Shown: one piece after another, positions 37,669 to 49,339 of the stretch
How the letters are laid out: every line of letters starts with the position of its first letter
Position numbering within the stretch: the first letter of the stretch is position 1
From: Mesoflavibacter zeaxanthinifaciens DSM 18436
Lineage (GTDB): Bacteria > Bacteroidota > Bacteroidia > Flavobacteriales > Flavobacteriaceae
NCBI RefSeq assembly: GCF_000422365.1
Contig: NZ_AULQ01000008.1
Coordinates: 1 to 64,000, forward strand
Direction of reading: 5' to 3'
Length of the DNA stretch: 64,000 bases
Translations under genes and position numbers: made by a program
Notes under the pieces: generated by a model
What the model was told of the DNA's origin: nothing
Databases searched by the model: none
Seen by the model: only the letters and a program-made list of their open reading frames with translations

Positions 37669-38955
37669 CTATCTTTCGTTAATAGATTTAAATTCTCTAT
37701 GGTTTTCACCAATGTAAATTTGTCTTGGACGTCCAATTGGTTCTTTACGTAAACGCATTTCTCTCCATTGTGCAATCCAACCTGGTAAACGTCCTAAAGC
37801 AAACATTACTGTAAACATTTCTACAGGTATGCCCATTGCTCTATAGATAATTCCTGAATAAAAATCTACGTTTGGATATAACTTACGTTTTACAAAGTAG
37901 TCATCGCTTAATGCTTCTTCAGCTAATCCTTTTGCAATATCTAATACAGGATCTTCTACACCTAAGTCTCCTAAAACTTCGTCTGCAGCTTTTTTGATGA
38001 TTTTTGCTCTTGGGTCAAAGTTTTTATAAACACGGTGACCAAAGCCCATTAAACGGAAAGGATCTTCTTTGTCTTTTGCCTTAGCCATATATTTTTTAGT
38101 ATCACCACCGTCTTCTTTAATTCCTTCAAGCATTTCTAAAACTGCTTGATTTGCTCCACCGTGAAGTGGTCCCCAAAGAGCAGAAATACCAGCTGATAAC
38201 GAAGCAAATAAACCTGCGTGAGAAGAACCTACAATTCTAACTGTAGATGTAGAACAGTTTTGCTCATGATCTGCGTGCAAGATTAATAATTTATCTAATG
38301 CATTGATTAAAATATCATTTTGCTCATATGGTTTGTTAGGTTTTTCAAACATCATTTTTAAAATGTTTTCTACGTAACCTAAATCTTCACTACCATAATT
38401 TAATGGCAATCCTTGCTTTTTACGCATTGTCCATGCTACAAGCACAGGAAATTTACCTAAGATTTTAACAATAGCATTGTACATATCATCTTCTGAATCA
38501 ACATTTACAGAAGAAGGATTAAACGCTGTTAAAGCACTTGTTAAAGATGCTAAAACACCCATTGGATGAGCCGTCTTAGGAAAGGCATCTAATATTTTCT
38601 TTATATCATCATCTACTACAGATTCTTTCTTAATATCTGCATGAAATTTATCTAATTGCTCTTGTGTTGGTAAATTACCAAAAATTAGTAAGTAAGCAAC
38701 TTCTAAAAAGTCTGCTTTTTCTGCAAGATCTTCTATAGCATAACCTCTATATCTTAATACACCTTCTTCACCATTTAGAAATGTAATAGCACTTTCGCAA
38801 GAACCAGTATTTTTGTATCCTGGGTCTATTGTTGTAACGCCACCGGTTACACCTCTAAGTGTTTTAATATCTATTCCTATTTCATTTTCTGTACCTACAA
38901 TTAATGGAAATTCGTGTTTTTCACCATTAATCTCTAGAATTGCTGTATTTGACAT
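37669..38955 (-). CDS. gltA: Citrate synthase
   Basis: Condenses acetyl-CoA with oxaloacetate to start the TCA cycle. The 428-residue product is of the hexameric Gram-negative type with an N-terminal beta extension (LRGVTGGVTTIDPGY) and the catalytic histidines in DHEQNCSTSTVR...SSHAGLFA and GFGHRVYK, plus GPLHGGANQAVLEML. The catalytic Asp lies near the C-terminal EMFTVMFALGR. It stands alone between terminators. Confidence 0.97.
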   Translation of the reverse strand: MSNTAILEINGEKHEFPLIVGTENEIGIDIKTLRGVTGGVTTIDPGYKNTGSCESAITFLNGEEGVLRYRGYAIEDLAEKADFLEVAYLLIFGNLPTQEQLDKFHADIKKESVVDDDIKKILDAFPKTAHPMGVLASLTSALTAFNPSSVNVDSEDDMYNAIVKILGKFPVLVAWTMRKKQGLPLNYGSEDLGYVENILKMMFEKPNKPYEQNDILINALDKLLILHADHEQNCSTSTVRIVGSSHAGLFASLSAGISALWGPLHGGANQAVLEMLEGIKEDGGDTKKYMAKAKDKEDPFRLMGFGHRVYKNFDPRAKIIKKAADEVLGDLGVEDPVLDIAKGLAEEALSDDYFVKRKLYPNVDFYSGIIYRAMGIPVEMFTVMFALGRLPGWIAQWREMRLRKEPIGRPRQIYIGENHREFKSINER

Positions 38956-39074
38956 ATATAATATTTGTATAATTTAGTTAAAATAAGTGCTGTAAAAGTA
39001 CGAAAACTAAGCCGTTTTTTAAAGCGTATTAACATGGATTTTGCTATATTGATATAGTTATTTATTATCAAAAA

Positions 39075-39104
39075 AAAACTCTCATCATTTTAGATGAGAG
39101 TTTT
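39075..39104 (-). terminator. Intrinsic terminator after eno
   Basis: AAAACTCTCATC (39075-39086) pairs with GATGAGAGTTTT (39093-39104) over six bases with T-rich flanks. Confidence 0.87.
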
Positions 39105-39129
39105 CTATAGTTTTTATAAGAAAAAGTAA

Positions 39130-40437
<1,308 letters not shown>

Positions 40438-40448
40438 TTAATTATCTT

Positions 40449-40456
40449 CAAATTTA
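40449..40456 (-). promoter_or_regulatory. Possible -7 box for eno
   Basis: TAAATTTG on the minus strand, 26 bases before the eno ATG; no clear -33 box. Confidence 0.4.
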
Positions 40457-40534
40457 AGTTTAAAATCTCACTATAAACAGCTTTAAAGTGAGAAATACAT
40501 AAAATTTAATCTATATCGTTTTAGTAAAAGAAAT

Positions 40535-40564
40535 AAGGCAACGAAATTTAATATTCGTTGCCTT
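40535..40564. terminator. Terminator-like hairpin after carA
   Basis: AAGGCAACGAA (40535-40545) pairs with TTCGTTGCCTT (40554-40564). The longest T run follows it on the plus strand, so it is a weaker terminator for carA; its position five bases after the carA stop suggests it still serves that gene. Confidence 0.7.
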
Positions 40565-40568
40565 TTTT

Positions 40569-41675
40569 TTATTTGTTTGATTTTATATTTTCTATGAATT
40601 GATCAAAAAGATATGTAGAGTCATTTGGTCCTGGACTAGCTTCTGGATGATACTGTACAGAGAATACATTTTTAGATTTCATTTTTAAACCTGCTACTGT
40701 ATTGTCATTCAGATGTACATGTGTAATTTCTAAGTCTGGATGCGCTTCTGCTTCTTCTCTATTTACTGCAAAACCATGGTTTTGAGATGTTATTTCTCCT
40801 TTACCAGTTTCTAGGTTCATAATAGGGTGATTTATACCTCTATGACCGTGATGCATTTTGTAAGTAGAAATTCCGTTAGCTAAAGCGATAACTTGGTGGC
40901 CTAAACAAATTCCAAATAAAGGAAGATTTTTATCTATAATTTGTTTTGCTACTTCAATTGCTCCTTTTAAAGGTTCTGGATCACCAGGACCATTTGATAA
41001 AAAATAGCCATCAGGATTCCAATCACTCATATCTTTAAAAGTACTATCAAAAGGGAAGACTTTTATATATGCGCCACGTGTTGCTAAATTACGAAGGATG
41101 TTCTTTTTTATTCCTATATCTAATGCAGCTATCTTTATAGGAGCATTTTCATCTCCTACATAATATGCTTCTTTAGTTGATACTTTAGAGGCAAGTTCTA
41201 AACCATTCATTGAAGGCACTTTTGATAGTTGCTCTTTTAAGCCTTCAACATTATCAACTTCTGTAGAAATAACTGCATTCATCGCTCCGTTTTCACGTAT
41301 GTATGTAACTAATGCGCGTGTGTCTACATCAGAAATTGCTAAAAGATTATGTTTGTTTAAAAAATCTTCTAATGATCCATCTGCTTTTACTCGGGAAAAA
41401 TCATAACTAAAGTTACGACAAATTAATCCTGATATTTTAATTGAGTCAGATTCAACTTCTTCATCATTAACTCCGTAATTACCAATATGCGCATTGGTTG
41501 TTACCATTAATTGTCCATAGTAAGACGGATCTGTAAATATTTCTTGATAACCAGTCATGCCGGTATTAAAACATACTTCTCCAAAAGCAGTGCCTTCTTT
41601 GCCTACTGCTTTTCCATGAAAAATTGTTCCATCTTCTAATAAGATAAGTGCTTTTTTAAGTTTTTGATATTTCAT
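40569..41675 (-). CDS. carA: Carbamoyl-phosphate synthase small subunit
   Basis: Glutaminase subunit supplying ammonia for carbamoyl phosphate in arginine and pyrimidine synthesis. From the ATG at 41675 it has 368 residues beginning MKYQKLKKALILLEDGTIFHG, the usual start for this family. The N-terminal CarA domain is followed by a class I glutamine amidotransferase domain with GICLGHQVIALANG (nucleophile Cys), HGHRGINHP and the SVQYHPEASPGP His/Glu pair. An ATG at 41705 would add ten atypical residues. carB is not in the window. Confidence 0.95.
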   Translation of the reverse strand: MKYQKLKKALILLEDGTIFHGKAVGKEGTAFGEVCFNTGMTGYQEIFTDPSYYGQLMVTTNAHIGNYGVNDEEVESDSIKISGLICRNFSYDFSRVKADGSLEDFLNKHNLLAISDVDTRALVTYIRENGAMNAVISTEVDNVEGLKEQLSKVPSMNGLELASKVSTKEAYYVGDENAPIKIAALDIGIKKNILRNLATRGAYIKVFPFDSTFKDMSDWNPDGYFLSNGPGDPEPLKGAIEVAKQIIDKNLPLFGICLGHQVIALANGISTYKMHHGHRGINHPIMNLETGKGEITSQNHGFAVNREEAEAHPDLEITHVHLNDNTVAGLKMKSKNVFSVQYHPEASPGPNDSTYLFDQFIENIKSNK

Positions 41676-41710
41676 TGTAATAATAAAGGTTTCACAAAAT
41701 TGCATAAAAA

Positions 41711-41739
41711 AAAGGATAATCTAAAATAGATTATCCTTT
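41711..41739 (-). terminator. Terminator of the ribosomal protein cluster
   Basis: AAAGGATAATCT (41711-41722) pairs with AGATTATCCTTT (41728-41739) over five bases, T run on the minus strand. It closes the 32-gene translation cluster after rplQ. Confidence 0.88.
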
Positions 41740-41762
41740 ATATGTTAAATGCTTATTAACAT

Positions 41763-42233
41763 TTATTCTTCTTCGTTAGTTGCTGTGTTATCAACTTTAG
41801 CTGCAGCTGGTTTAGAACCACCACGTCTACTTCTTCTTGTTGATTTTTTAGGCTTATTACCAGCGTTATAGATTTCGTTATAATCTACTAACTCGATCAT
41901 AGCCATATCAGCGTTATCTCCTAAACGATTACCTAATTTGATAATACGCGTATATCCACCTGGTCTGTCTCCTACTTTAGTTGCTACTTCTCTAAATAAT
42001 TCTGTAACAGCCTCTTTTTGTCTTAATCGACTAAAAACGATACGTCTATTATGAGTAGTATCTTCTTTAGCTTTTGTAATCATTGGCTCTACAAAAACTT
42101 TTAAAGCTTTTGCTTTAGCAACAGTAGTGTTGATACGCTTGTGCTCTATTAAAGAACAAGCCATGTTAGCTAACATAGATTTTCTATGTGCTGTTTTTCT
42201 ACCTAAGTGGTTTATTTTTTTTCCGTGTCTCAT
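41763..42233 (-). CDS. rplQ: 50S ribosomal protein L17
   Basis: 156 residues, starting [20 protein letters not shown], the L17 signature; the family core ends near residue 120 and an extra C-terminal tail ([23 protein letters not shown]) follows, rich in Arg, Lys and Ala and typical for Bacteroidota L17. It is the last gene of the cluster, 60 bases after rpoA and just before a strong terminator. Confidence 0.96.
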   Translation of the reverse strand: MRHGKKINHLGRKTAHRKSMLANMACSLIEHKRINTTVAKAKALKVFVEPMITKAKEDTTHNRRIVFSRLRQKEAVTELFREVATKVGDRPGGYTRIIKLGNRLGDNADMAMIELVDYNEIYNAGNKPKKSTRRSRRGGSKPAAAKVDNTATNEEE

Positions 42234-42293
42234 GACATTTTTGTTTTAACCATCATCTTGCTCTACCCTTTTTGAGGAGCAAAATATGAAGTG

Positions 42294-43286
42294 TTAGTCT
42301 TTATCTAATTTGTATTTTGAAAGATCCATACCGAAGTTAAGACCTTTAACATTAACTAGCTCTTCAAGCTCTGTTAAAGATTTTTTACCAAAGTTACGGA
42401 ACTTCATTAAATCATTTTTATTGAAAGATACTAAGTCACCTAAAGTATCTACTTCTGCAGCTTTTAAACAGTTAAGAGCACGAACAGATAAATCCATATC
42501 TACTAACTTAGTTTTAAGCAACTGTCTCATATGAAGTGATTCTTCATCATACGTTTCAGTTTGAGCTATCTCATCAGCTTCTAAAGTAATTCTCTCATCT
42601 GAGAATAACATAAAGTGGTGAATTAACGTTTTAGCTGCTTCTGTTAAAGCATCTTGTGGATTTATAGAACCATCTGTTTGAATCTCGAAAACTAACTTTT
42701 CATAATCAGTTTTTTGCTCTACACGATAATTTTCAATGCTGTATTTAACATTTTTAATTGGTGTATAAATCGAATCTGTAAAAATTGTTCCTATAGGAGC
42801 TGTAGCTTTTTTGTTTTCTTCAGCAGGAACATAACCTCTACCTTTTTCGATAGTGATTTCCATGTTAATATTTACTTTTGGATCTAAGTTACAGATTACT
42901 TGATCTGCGTTTAATACTTGAAATCCTGAAATAAATTTTTGAAAATCTCCAGCAACGATTTGTTCTTGTCCAGAAATTGAAATTGAAACAGACTCATTAT
43001 CTACATCTTCTATTTGACGCTTAAAACGAACTTGTTTTAAGTTTAAGATAATTTCTGTTACGTCTTCAACAACACCTGGTATTGTAGAAAATTCGTGATC
43101 TACACCTTCTATTCTAACTGATGTTATTGCAAAACCTTCTAAAGATGAAAGTAAAACTCTACGTAAAGCATTACCAACTGTTAAACCATAACCTGGTTCT
43201 AATGGTCTGAATTCGAATTTACCTTCGAAATCAGTAGAATCAATCATGATTACTTTATCAGGTTTTTGAAAATTAAATACTGCCAT
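42294..43286 (-). CDS. rpoA: RNA polymerase subunit alpha
   Basis: 330 residues, full length. N-terminal assembly domain ([26 protein letters not shown] is the classic motif) and C-terminal domain ([41 protein letters not shown]) for UP-element and activator contacts. It nucleates core enzyme assembly. Sits between rpsD and rplQ as in most alpha operons. Confidence 0.97.
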   Translation of the reverse strand: MAVFNFQKPDKVIMIDSTDFEGKFEFRPLEPGYGLTVGNALRRVLLSSLEGFAITSVRIEGVDHEFSTIPGVVEDVTEIILNLKQVRFKRQIEDVDNESVSISISGQEQIVAGDFQKFISGFQVLNADQVICNLDPKVNINMEITIEKGRGYVPAEENKKATAPIGTIFTDSIYTPIKNVKYSIENYRVEQKTDYEKLVFEIQTDGSINPQDALTEAAKTLIHHFMLFSDERITLEADEIAQTETYDEESLHMRQLLKTKLVDMDLSVRALNCLKAAEVDTLGDLVSFNKNDLMKFRNFGKKSLTELEELVNVKGLNFGMDLSKYKLDKD

Positions 43287-43379
43287 ATTGTTCTTCGTTT
43301 TAATTGTTATTTAGTTGCGCGGTTTATAAGTTTGAAGAGATACGAATAAACCCTTTGGCTAAATACCAATGTTAATTTA

Positions 43380-43985
43380 TTATTTAGAGTATAATTCGAC
43401 GATGAATTGCTCGTTAATATTTTCTGGTATTTGAATTCTTGCTGGTACAGATACAAAAGTTCCTTCTTTTTTCTCTGTATTCCAAGTAATCCATTCAAAT
43501 ACATTGCTTGAATTTGAAAGTGATCTTTCTATAGCTTCAAGTGATTTAGATTTTTCTCTTACTGCAACAACATCTCCTGCTTTTAATTGGTATGAAGGGA
43601 TATTTACTACTTCACCATTAACAGTAATATGTCTGTGAGAAACTAATTGTCTTGCTCCTCTTCTTGAAGGAGAGATACCCATTCTAAATACAACGTTATC
43701 TAGTCTAGACTCACACAATTGTAATAAAACTTCACCTGTAATTCCAGGTGCTGCAGTTGCTCTTTTAAACATGTTTCTGAATTGCTTTTCTAAAATACCA
43801 TAAGTATATTTAGCTTTTTGCTTTTCCATTAATTGGATTGCATATTCAGATTTTTTACCACGTCTTTTGTTTGCTCCATGTTGTCCTGGAGGGTAATTTC
43901 TTTTTTCGAAAGCTTTATCGTCTCCGAAGATAGCCTCGCCAAATTTACGAGCTATTTTAGTTTTAGGACCAGTATATCTTGCCAT
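43380..43985 (-). CDS. rpsD: 30S ribosomal protein S4
   Basis: 201 residues, starting [17 protein letters not shown], with the S4 RNA-binding domain [32 protein letters not shown]. Early 16S rRNA-binding protein, and in many bacteria the repressor of the alpha operon. The upstream 189-base gap, with a 17-base-pair hairpin, sets this gene and rpoA-rplQ apart from rpsK. S4 is of the version without an N-terminal zinc knuckle. Confidence 0.96.
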   Translation of the reverse strand: MARYTGPKTKIARKFGEAIFGDDKAFEKRNYPPGQHGANKRRGKKSEYAIQLMEKQKAKYTYGILEKQFRNMFKRATAAPGITGEVLLQLCESRLDNVVFRMGISPSRRGARQLVSHRHITVNGEVVNIPSYQLKAGDVVAVREKSKSLEAIERSLSNSSNVFEWITWNTEKKEGTFVSVPARIQIPENINEQFIVELYSK

Positions 43986-44100
43986 TTTTAAATTAATTAA
44001 AGAGTGATTATGAATTAAGGTCTTAATCTTATCCTTCGATAATCGTTAATCTCTTGTTATACTTGTTTATTAATTTTTTTCAGTTTGCAAATTTATGCAA

Positions 44101-44139
44101 AAAATTAATACCATCTGAAAAACAGATGATATTAATTTT
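44101..44139 (-). terminator. Strong hairpin between rpsK and rpsD
   Basis: Left arm 44101-44117 pairs with right arm 44123-44139 (17 base pairs, one G-U in the RNA), five-base loop, then a T run on the minus strand: a full intrinsic-terminator form inside the cluster. A TAAATTTG -7-like box follows it within about 20 bases, so a second promoter for rpsD-rpoA-rplQ is plausible. Confidence 0.75.
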
Positions 44140-44174
44140 ATAATGTGTTTTATAACGTAAATTATTATACGTAA

Positions 44175-44567
44175 TTAAACTCTTCTTCTTTTAGGAGGAC
44201 GACATCCGTTGTGTGGTAATGGAGTAACATCTATTATTTCTGTTACTTCGATACCTGCATTGTGAATAGAACGGATAGCAGATTCTCTACCATTACCAGG
44301 ACCTTTCACATAAACTTTCACCTTTTTTAAACCAGCCTCTTTAGCTACACCTGAAGCATCTTCTGCTGCTAATTGCGCTGCATAAGGAGTATTTTTTTTA
44401 GATCCTCTAAAGCCCATCTTACCTGCAGATGACCATGAAATTACGTCACCTTTTTTGTTTGTAAGTGAGATAATGATGTTGTTAAAAGAAGCTGTGATGT
44501 GTGCTTCTCCTACAGCATCAATAATAACTTTACGTTTTTTTGTACTTTTAGCGTTATTCTTTGCCAT
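44175..44567 (-). CDS. rpsK: 30S ribosomal protein S11
   Basis: 130 residues, starting [13 protein letters not shown], with [21 protein letters not shown] and the end [18 protein letters not shown]. Platform protein of the 30S subunit near the mRNA exit channel. Preceded by rpsM (107-base gap) and followed by a long gap with a terminator-like hairpin. Confidence 0.97.
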   Translation of the reverse strand: MAKNNAKSTKKRKVIIDAVGEAHITASFNNIIISLTNKKGDVISWSSAGKMGFRGSKKNTPYAAQLAAEDASGVAKEAGLKKVKVYVKGPGNGRESAIRSIHNAGIEVTEIIDVTPLPHNGCRPPKRRRV

Positions 44568-44674
44568 ATTATTATTGTTCTTTGTTTTTAGTTAATAGTC
44601 GCTAGAATCCTAAACCTTTTATAATTTCAAACAGATTCCTTCCAACGTCTAAATACTAAAGACCAAATTGTTTA

Positions 44675-45046
44675 TTAGCTTGCTTTTTTCTTGTTAGCAA
44701 CTGTTTTTCTTCTACCTTTTCTAGTTCTAGAGTTGTTTTTAGTACGTTGTCCTCTTAATGGAAGACCTGCTCTATGACGTATCCCTCTGTAACATCCTAT
44801 ATCCATTAATCGCTTAATGTTTAATTGGGTTTCAGAACGTAATTCACCTTCAATAGTATAGTTACCAACAGCGTCACGGATTGCTCCGATTTGATCATCT
44901 GTCCAGTCTTGTACTTTGATGCTTTCGTCTACTTTAGCAGCTGCTAAAATTTCTTTTGCTCTACTTTTACCTACTCCGTAGATATAAGTTAAAGAGATTA
45001 CTCCTCTTTTCTGTTTTGGTATGTCTACTCCTGCAATTCTTGCCAT
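44675..45046 (-). CDS. rpsM: 30S ribosomal protein S13
   Basis: 123 residues with [26 protein letters not shown] and the C-terminal [22 protein letters not shown] segment contacting tRNA in the P site. Its start is two bases from the rpmJ stop. Standard family length. Confidence 0.97.
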   Translation of the reverse strand: MARIAGVDIPKQKRGVISLTYIYGVGKSRAKEILAAAKVDESIKVQDWTDDQIGAIRDAVGNYTIEGELRSETQLNIKRLMDIGCYRGIRHRAGLPLRGQRTKNNSRTRKGRRKTVANKKKAS

Positions 45047-45048
45047 AA

Positions 45049-45165
45049 TTACCCTTGTCTTTGTTTGAATCTAGGATTCTTTTTATTAATGACGTAAAGT
45101 CTACCTTTTCTGCGCACTATTTTACAATCTGCGCTTCTTTTTTTAATTGATGCTCTTACTTTCAT
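45049..45165 (-). CDS. rpmJ: 50S ribosomal protein L36
   Basis: A 38-codon gene, MKVRAS...KQRQG, translated directly from the sequence between infA (4 bases) and rpsM (2 bases). The zinc ligands of classic L36 are mostly lost: only Cys14 remains; positions 11, 27 and 33 read Ser, Asn and Phe, so this is the zinc-free form. Confidence 0.95.
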   Translation of the reverse strand: MKVRASIKKRSADCKIVRRKGRLYVINKKNPRFKQRQG

Positions 45166-45169
45166 CGTA

Positions 45170-45385
45170 TTAGTATCTATAAGTTATACGAGCCTTAGTT
45201 AAATCGTAAGGACTCATTTCTAATTTTACTTTATCTCCTGGTAAAAGTTTAATGTAATGCATACGCATTTTACCAGAAATATGCGCAGTCACAATGTGAC
45301 CATTTTCTAATTCTACTCGGAACATAGCATTAGATAATGCTTCTATAATTGTTCCGTCTTGTTCTATTGCTGCTTGTTTTGCCAT
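45170..45385 (-). CDS. infA: Translation initiation factor IF-1
   Basis: 71 residues, an S1-type OB-fold protein that occupies the ribosomal A site during initiation. Conserved [44 protein letters not shown] is present. Positioned between secY and rpmJ, the common order. Confidence 0.97.
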   Translation of the reverse strand: MAKQAAIEQDGTIIEALSNAMFRVELENGHIVTAHISGKMRMHYIKLLPGDKVKLEMSPYDLTKARITYRY

Positions 45386-45395
45386 GTTAAAAATA

Positions 45396-46745
45396 TTAAG
45401 CTACTGCTTTTCTGTTTTTACCTGTTTTCATCAAGCCATCGTAATGTCTATTTAACAAGTAAGAGTTTACTTGTTGCATAGTATCGATTGCAACTCCAAC
45501 CATAATTAATAATGATGTACCTCCAAAAAATAATGCCCATCCTTGTTGTACACCCATTAACTTAACTATAAATGCTGGGAACACAGCTATTAAAGCTAAG
45601 AATATTGAACCTGGTAACGTTATTTGAGACATTATCTTGTCTAGGTACTCTGATGTTTCTGATCCTGGACGAATACCTGGTATAAAACCACCGCTTCGTT
45701 TTAAATCATCAGCCATTTTGTTAGTAGGTACTGTAATTGCAGTATAAAAATATGTAAATATGATTATTAATAATGCAAATACTAAATTGTACCAAAAACC
45801 AAATATATCAGAGAAATTAGTTTGTAACCATAATCCTGCCGATGTATCTTCTAAGAAAGAAGATTTACCAATAAGTCCTGGAACAAACATAATTGCTTGA
45901 GCAAATATGATTGGCATTACACCTGAAGCGTTAAGCTTTAATGGAATGTATTGTCTTGACCCAAATACATTCTTTTCATAACCACCAGATGCTGTTCTTC
46001 TTGCGTATTGCACAGCTATTTTACGTACTGCCATTACTAGCAAGATTGATAATAAGATGATAGCAAACCAAATAACAACTTCAAATAGAATCATCATTAC
46101 GTTATTACCATCTTGTAATCTTGAAGCAGCATTTTGTAAAAATGCTTTAGGTAAGGTAGCAATAATACCAACCATAATTAATAACGATATACCATTACCA
46201 ATTCCTTTGTCAGTAATTTTTTCACCTAACCACATAGCAAAAATTGTACCTGTAACTAAGATTACTATAGAAGAAACATAAAACATTCCTCCTTGTCCTA
46301 ATAAAAATGCTGAATTTGGAATACCAAACACTGGACCTAAACTAGCTAAATAACCTGGTGCTTGTACTAAGCATATTGCTATAGTTAACCATCTTGTTAT
46401 TTGTGTTATTTTCTTTTGTCCGCTTGCACCTTCTTTTTGTAGTTTTTGTAAGTAAGGAATAGCTATTCCCATTAATTGAACTACAATAGAGGCTGAAATG
46501 TAAGGCATGATTCCTAGAGCAAAAACTGATGCATTTGCAAAAGCTCCACCAGTAAAGGCATTTAATAATCCAAATAAACCTTCACTAGTTTCAGTTTGTA
46601 AGTTAGATAACTGGGCAGCATCAATACCTGGTAATACCACTTGTGCTCCAAATCTATAAACTAATAACAAACCAACAGTAACGATGATTCTGTTTCTTAG
46701 TTCTTCGATTTTCCAAACATTTTTTAATGTCTCTATAAATTTCAT
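45396..46745 (-). CDS. secY: Protein translocase subunit SecY
   Basis: 449 residues, ten membrane helices, the inner membrane protein-conducting channel. Visible: the plug/TM2 region [32 protein letters not shown] and the cytoplasmic loop [24 protein letters not shown] with conserved Arg residues that contact SecA and ribosome. Located in the spc part between rplO and infA. SecE and SecG are not in the window. Confidence 0.97.
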   Translation of the reverse strand: MKFIETLKNVWKIEELRNRIIVTVGLLLVYRFGAQVVLPGIDAAQLSNLQTETSEGLFGLLNAFTGGAFANASVFALGIMPYISASIVVQLMGIAIPYLQKLQKEGASGQKKITQITRWLTIAICLVQAPGYLASLGPVFGIPNSAFLLGQGGMFYVSSIVILVTGTIFAMWLGEKITDKGIGNGISLLIMVGIIATLPKAFLQNAASRLQDGNNVMMILFEVVIWFAIILLSILLVMAVRKIAVQYARRTASGGYEKNVFGSRQYIPLKLNASGVMPIIFAQAIMFVPGLIGKSSFLEDTSAGLWLQTNFSDIFGFWYNLVFALLIIIFTYFYTAITVPTNKMADDLKRSGGFIPGIRPGSETSEYLDKIMSQITLPGSIFLALIAVFPAFIVKLMGVQQGWALFFGGTSLLIMVGVAIDTMQQVNSYLLNRHYDGLMKTGKNRKAVA

Positions 46746-46758
46746 GCGTCTATAATTC

Positions 46759-47211
46759 TTATAAAGTTACAGCTTCTCCTCCTGCAGCTTCGATAGCAGC
46801 TTTAGCAGTAGCAGTAAATTTATGAGCTGTTACGTTTAACTTTGATTTTAATTCACCTCTTCCTAAGATTTTAACTAATTCGTTTTTACCAACTAGTCCT
46901 AAACTTACAAGTGTTTCAAAATCTAAAGTATCATTAATTTTCTTATCGTCAACTAATTGTTGGATAGTGTCAAGGTTAACTCCTTGATACTCTTTACGAT
47001 TTATGTTAGTAAAGCCAAACTTAGGCACTCTACGTTGGATTGGCATTTGCCCTCCTTCGAAACCTACTTTTTTAGAGTATCCTGATCTAGATTTAGCTCC
47101 TTTGTGTCCACGTGTTGCAGTACCACCTTTACCAGAACCTTGACCTCTACCTACTCTTTTTCCTTGACCTTTAACTGAACCTTCTGCAGGTTTTAAATTA
47201 CTTAAATCCAT
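46759..47211 (-). CDS. rplO: 50S ribosomal protein L15
   Basis: 150 residues with the Gly/Lys/Arg-rich N-terminal extension (KGQGKRVGRGQGSGKGGTATRGHKG) that penetrates the 23S core and a C-terminal globular part. Lies 12 bases after rpmD and 13 before secY. Confidence 0.97.
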   Translation of the reverse strand: MDLSNLKPAEGSVKGQGKRVGRGQGSGKGGTATRGHKGAKSRSGYSKKVGFEGGQMPIQRRVPKFGFTNINRKEYQGVNLDTIQQLVDDKKINDTLDFETLVSLGLVGKNELVKILGRGELKSKLNVTAHKFTATAKAAIEAAGGEAVTL

Positions 47212-47223
47212 TTTTCAGTATTA

Positions 47224-47406
47224 TTATTTAATTTCTTCTACAGAAACTAAGTGATTTACTTTTGCTACCATTCCTAAGATATTAGGAGTAGCCTCGTGCT
47301 CTACAACTTGCCCAATCTTTTTAAGACCAAGAGCTTCTAAAGTTCTCTTTTGTCTTTGAGTTCTATTGATTGCGCTTTTAACTTTTTTTACTTTTATCTT
47401 AGACAT
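47224..47406 (-). CDS. rpmD: 50S ribosomal protein L30
   Basis: 60 residues, single ferredoxin-like domain: KVKKVKSAINRTQRQKRTLEALGLKKIGQ. Between rpsE and rplO with about 11-base gaps. Confidence 0.96.
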   Translation of the reverse strand: MSKIKVKKVKSAINRTQRQKRTLEALGLKKIGQVVEHEATPNILGMVAKVNHLVSVEEIK

Positions 47407-47417
47407 TTCTGTTTTGA

Positions 47418-47942
47418 TTAACCGTTAAAAACTTTTTCTAAAGAGATTCCTCTTTCACGAGCAATCGATTGTGGGTCTCTTAATTGTAATAAAGCATCAA
47501 AAGTAGCTTTTACTACATTGTGTGGGTTTGATGATCCTTGAGACTTAGATAATACATCGTGTACACCTACTGCTTCTAAAACTGTTCTAACAGCTCCTCC
47601 AGCAATTACTCCTGTACCAGGAGCTGCAGGTATGATGTTTACTCTTGCACCACCATATTTACCTTTTTGTTCGTGAGGTAATGTTCCTTTTGATATAGGT
47701 ATACGTACTAAATTTTTCTTAGCATCTTCTATTGCTTTTGCTATTGCACTAGCAACATCTTTTGATTTACCTAGACCATGTCCTACAACACCTGCTTCAT
47801 CACCAACCACAACGATTGCTGAAAATCCAAATGCTCTACCTCCTTTAGTTACTTTAGTAACTCTTTGCACTCCAACTAAACGATCTTTAAGATCTAATCC
47901 ACTTGGTTTTACTAACTCTGCGCTTTTGTATTTTTGATACAT
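47418..47942 (-). CDS. rpsE: 30S ribosomal protein S5
   Basis: 174 residues. Double-stranded RNA-binding-like domain with [27 protein letters not shown] and C-terminal domain with [29 protein letters not shown]. Important for decoding accuracy. Standard length. Six bases to rplR upstream. Confidence 0.97.
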   Translation of the reverse strand: MYQKYKSAELVKPSGLDLKDRLVGVQRVTKVTKGGRAFGFSAIVVVGDEAGVVGHGLGKSKDVASAIAKAIEDAKKNLVRIPISKGTLPHEQKGKYGGARVNIIPAAPGTGVIAGGAVRTVLEAVGVHDVLSKSQGSSNPHNVVKATFDALLQLRDPQSIARERGISLEKVFNG

Positions 47943-47948
47943 AATTTC

Positions 47949-48305
47949 TTAGAATTTAAGTCCTCCTTCTCTAGCTCCTTCAGCTAATGATTTTACTCTT
48001 CCGTGATATAAATAACCACCTCTATCAAAAGAAATAGTTTCAACACCAGCCTTTAAGGCTTTTTCAGCGATAGACTTACCTACTAATGCAGCTATTTCTA
48101 CTTTATTACCTTTTGAAGAACTAATATCTTTATCTCTTGAAGATGCAGCTACTAGTGTTTTACCTGTAACGTCATCTACTATTTGAGCATAAATTTCTTT
48201 ATTACTTCTGAAAACAGATAATCTCGGTCTTGCTTCTGTACCAGAAACAATCTTACGAATTCTGCTTTTTATTCTTGATCTTCTTTGTGATTTTGTTAAC
48301 GCCAT
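47949..48305 (-). CDS. rplR: 50S ribosomal protein L18
   Basis: 118 residues, 5S rRNA-binding protein. [20 protein letters not shown] and the ending [26 protein letters not shown] are diagnostic. Confidence 0.97.
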   Translation of the reverse strand: MALTKSQRRSRIKSRIRKIVSGTEARPRLSVFRSNKEIYAQIVDDVTGKTLVAASSRDKDISSSKGNKVEIAALVGKSIAEKALKAGVETISFDRGGYLYHGRVKSLAEGAREGGLKF

Positions 48306-48315
48306 AACTAAATTA

Positions 48316-48858
48316 TTATGCTGATTTACCAGCTTTTCTTCTTAATTCTTCTCCAACAAACTTAATACCTTTTCCTTTGTATGGTTCAGGCTTTCTAAAT
48401 CCTCTGATCTTAGCAGCTACTTGACCTACTAATTGCTTATCAAAAGATGAAAGTTTAATAATTGGATTTTTACCTTTTTCAGAAACTGTTTCAACTTTAA
48501 TTTCTGGTGCTAAACTCATCACTATATTGTGAGAAAAACCTAAGGCTAATTCTAAAACATTACCTTGGTTACTTGCTCTGTATCCTACTCCGACTAACTC
48601 TAGTTCTTTAGTCCATCCTTTAGATACTCCTTCAATCATATTATTGATCAAAGAACGGTATAAACCGTGCTTAGCTTTATGTTGTTTAGTTTCTGCAGAA
48701 CGTGTTACTAATACGTTTCCTTCTTCTACTTTTACTTCTACAGTATCAAAATCTTGAGTTAATTCCCCTAATTTTCCTTTTACCGTAATTGTATTATCTT
48801 TTACTGTTACAGTTACTCCTTCTGGAATGGCAACTGGATTATTTCCTATTCTTGACAT
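48316..48858 (-). CDS. rplF: 50S ribosomal protein L6
   Basis: 180 residues, tandem alpha/beta domains near the sarcin-ricin loop. Starts [17 protein letters not shown]; ends with [24 protein letters not shown], the family signature. Nineteen bases separate it from rpsH. Confidence 0.97.
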   Translation of the reverse strand: MSRIGNNPVAIPEGVTVTVKDNTITVKGKLGELTQDFDTVEVKVEEGNVLVTRSAETKQHKAKHGLYRSLINNMIEGVSKGWTKELELVGVGYRASNQGNVLELALGFSHNIVMSLAPEIKVETVSEKGKNPIIKLSSFDKQLVGQVAAKIRGFRKPEPYKGKGIKFVGEELRRKAGKSA

Positions 48859-48877
48859 TTTCTTTCTGGATTTTTAA

Positions 48878-49276
48878 TTAGTAAACGTAACATAAAACTT
48901 CGCCACCTACATTCTCTCTTTGGGCTTGTTTACCTGTCATTACTCCGTGAGAAGTAGAAACAATTGCAATACCTAAACCGTTAAGAATTCTTGGCATTTC
49001 TTTAGAACCTGAGTACTTACGTAAACCAGGTTTACTAATTCTTTGAATTTTTCTAATTACTGGCTCTTTTGTCTCTTTATTGTACTTAAGAGCTATCTTG
49101 ATAGTTCCTTGTACTGAAGAGTCATCAAATTTATAACTTAAAATATATCCTTGATCGAATAATATTTTAGTTATATCCTTTTTTAAATTTGAAGCAGGGA
49201 TTTCAACTACTCTATGATTAGCACGCACAGCGTTTCTAATTCTAGTTAAATAATCTGCTATTGGATCTGTATACAT
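48878..49276 (-). CDS. rpsH: 30S ribosomal protein S8
   Basis: 132 residues; binds 16S rRNA helix 21 and, in other bacteria, represses the spc operon. MYTDPIADYLTRIRNAVRANHRVV and STSHGVMTGKQAQRENVGGEVLCYVY are diagnostic. Confidence 0.97.
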   Translation of the reverse strand: MYTDPIADYLTRIRNAVRANHRVVEIPASNLKKDITKILFDQGYILSYKFDDSSVQGTIKIALKYNKETKEPVIRKIQRISKPGLRKYSGSKEMPRILNGLGIAIVSTSHGVMTGKQAQRENVGGEVLCYVY

Positions 49277-49339
49277 ATGTATTAATTTGCGGACTTGGTT
49301 TTTGCACTATTGCAAACCTTAATCCAATTTATAATAATT

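Noticed and set aside
41676-41705. Ten-residue extension of carA from the ATG at 41705
   Set aside because: Not found in the family start, which begins at MKYQ, and lies next to the rplQ terminator.
42262-42287. Inverted repeat TTGCTC/GAGCAA between rpoA and rplQ
   Set aside because: Six pairs with a 13-base loop and no T run; too weak to call a terminator.
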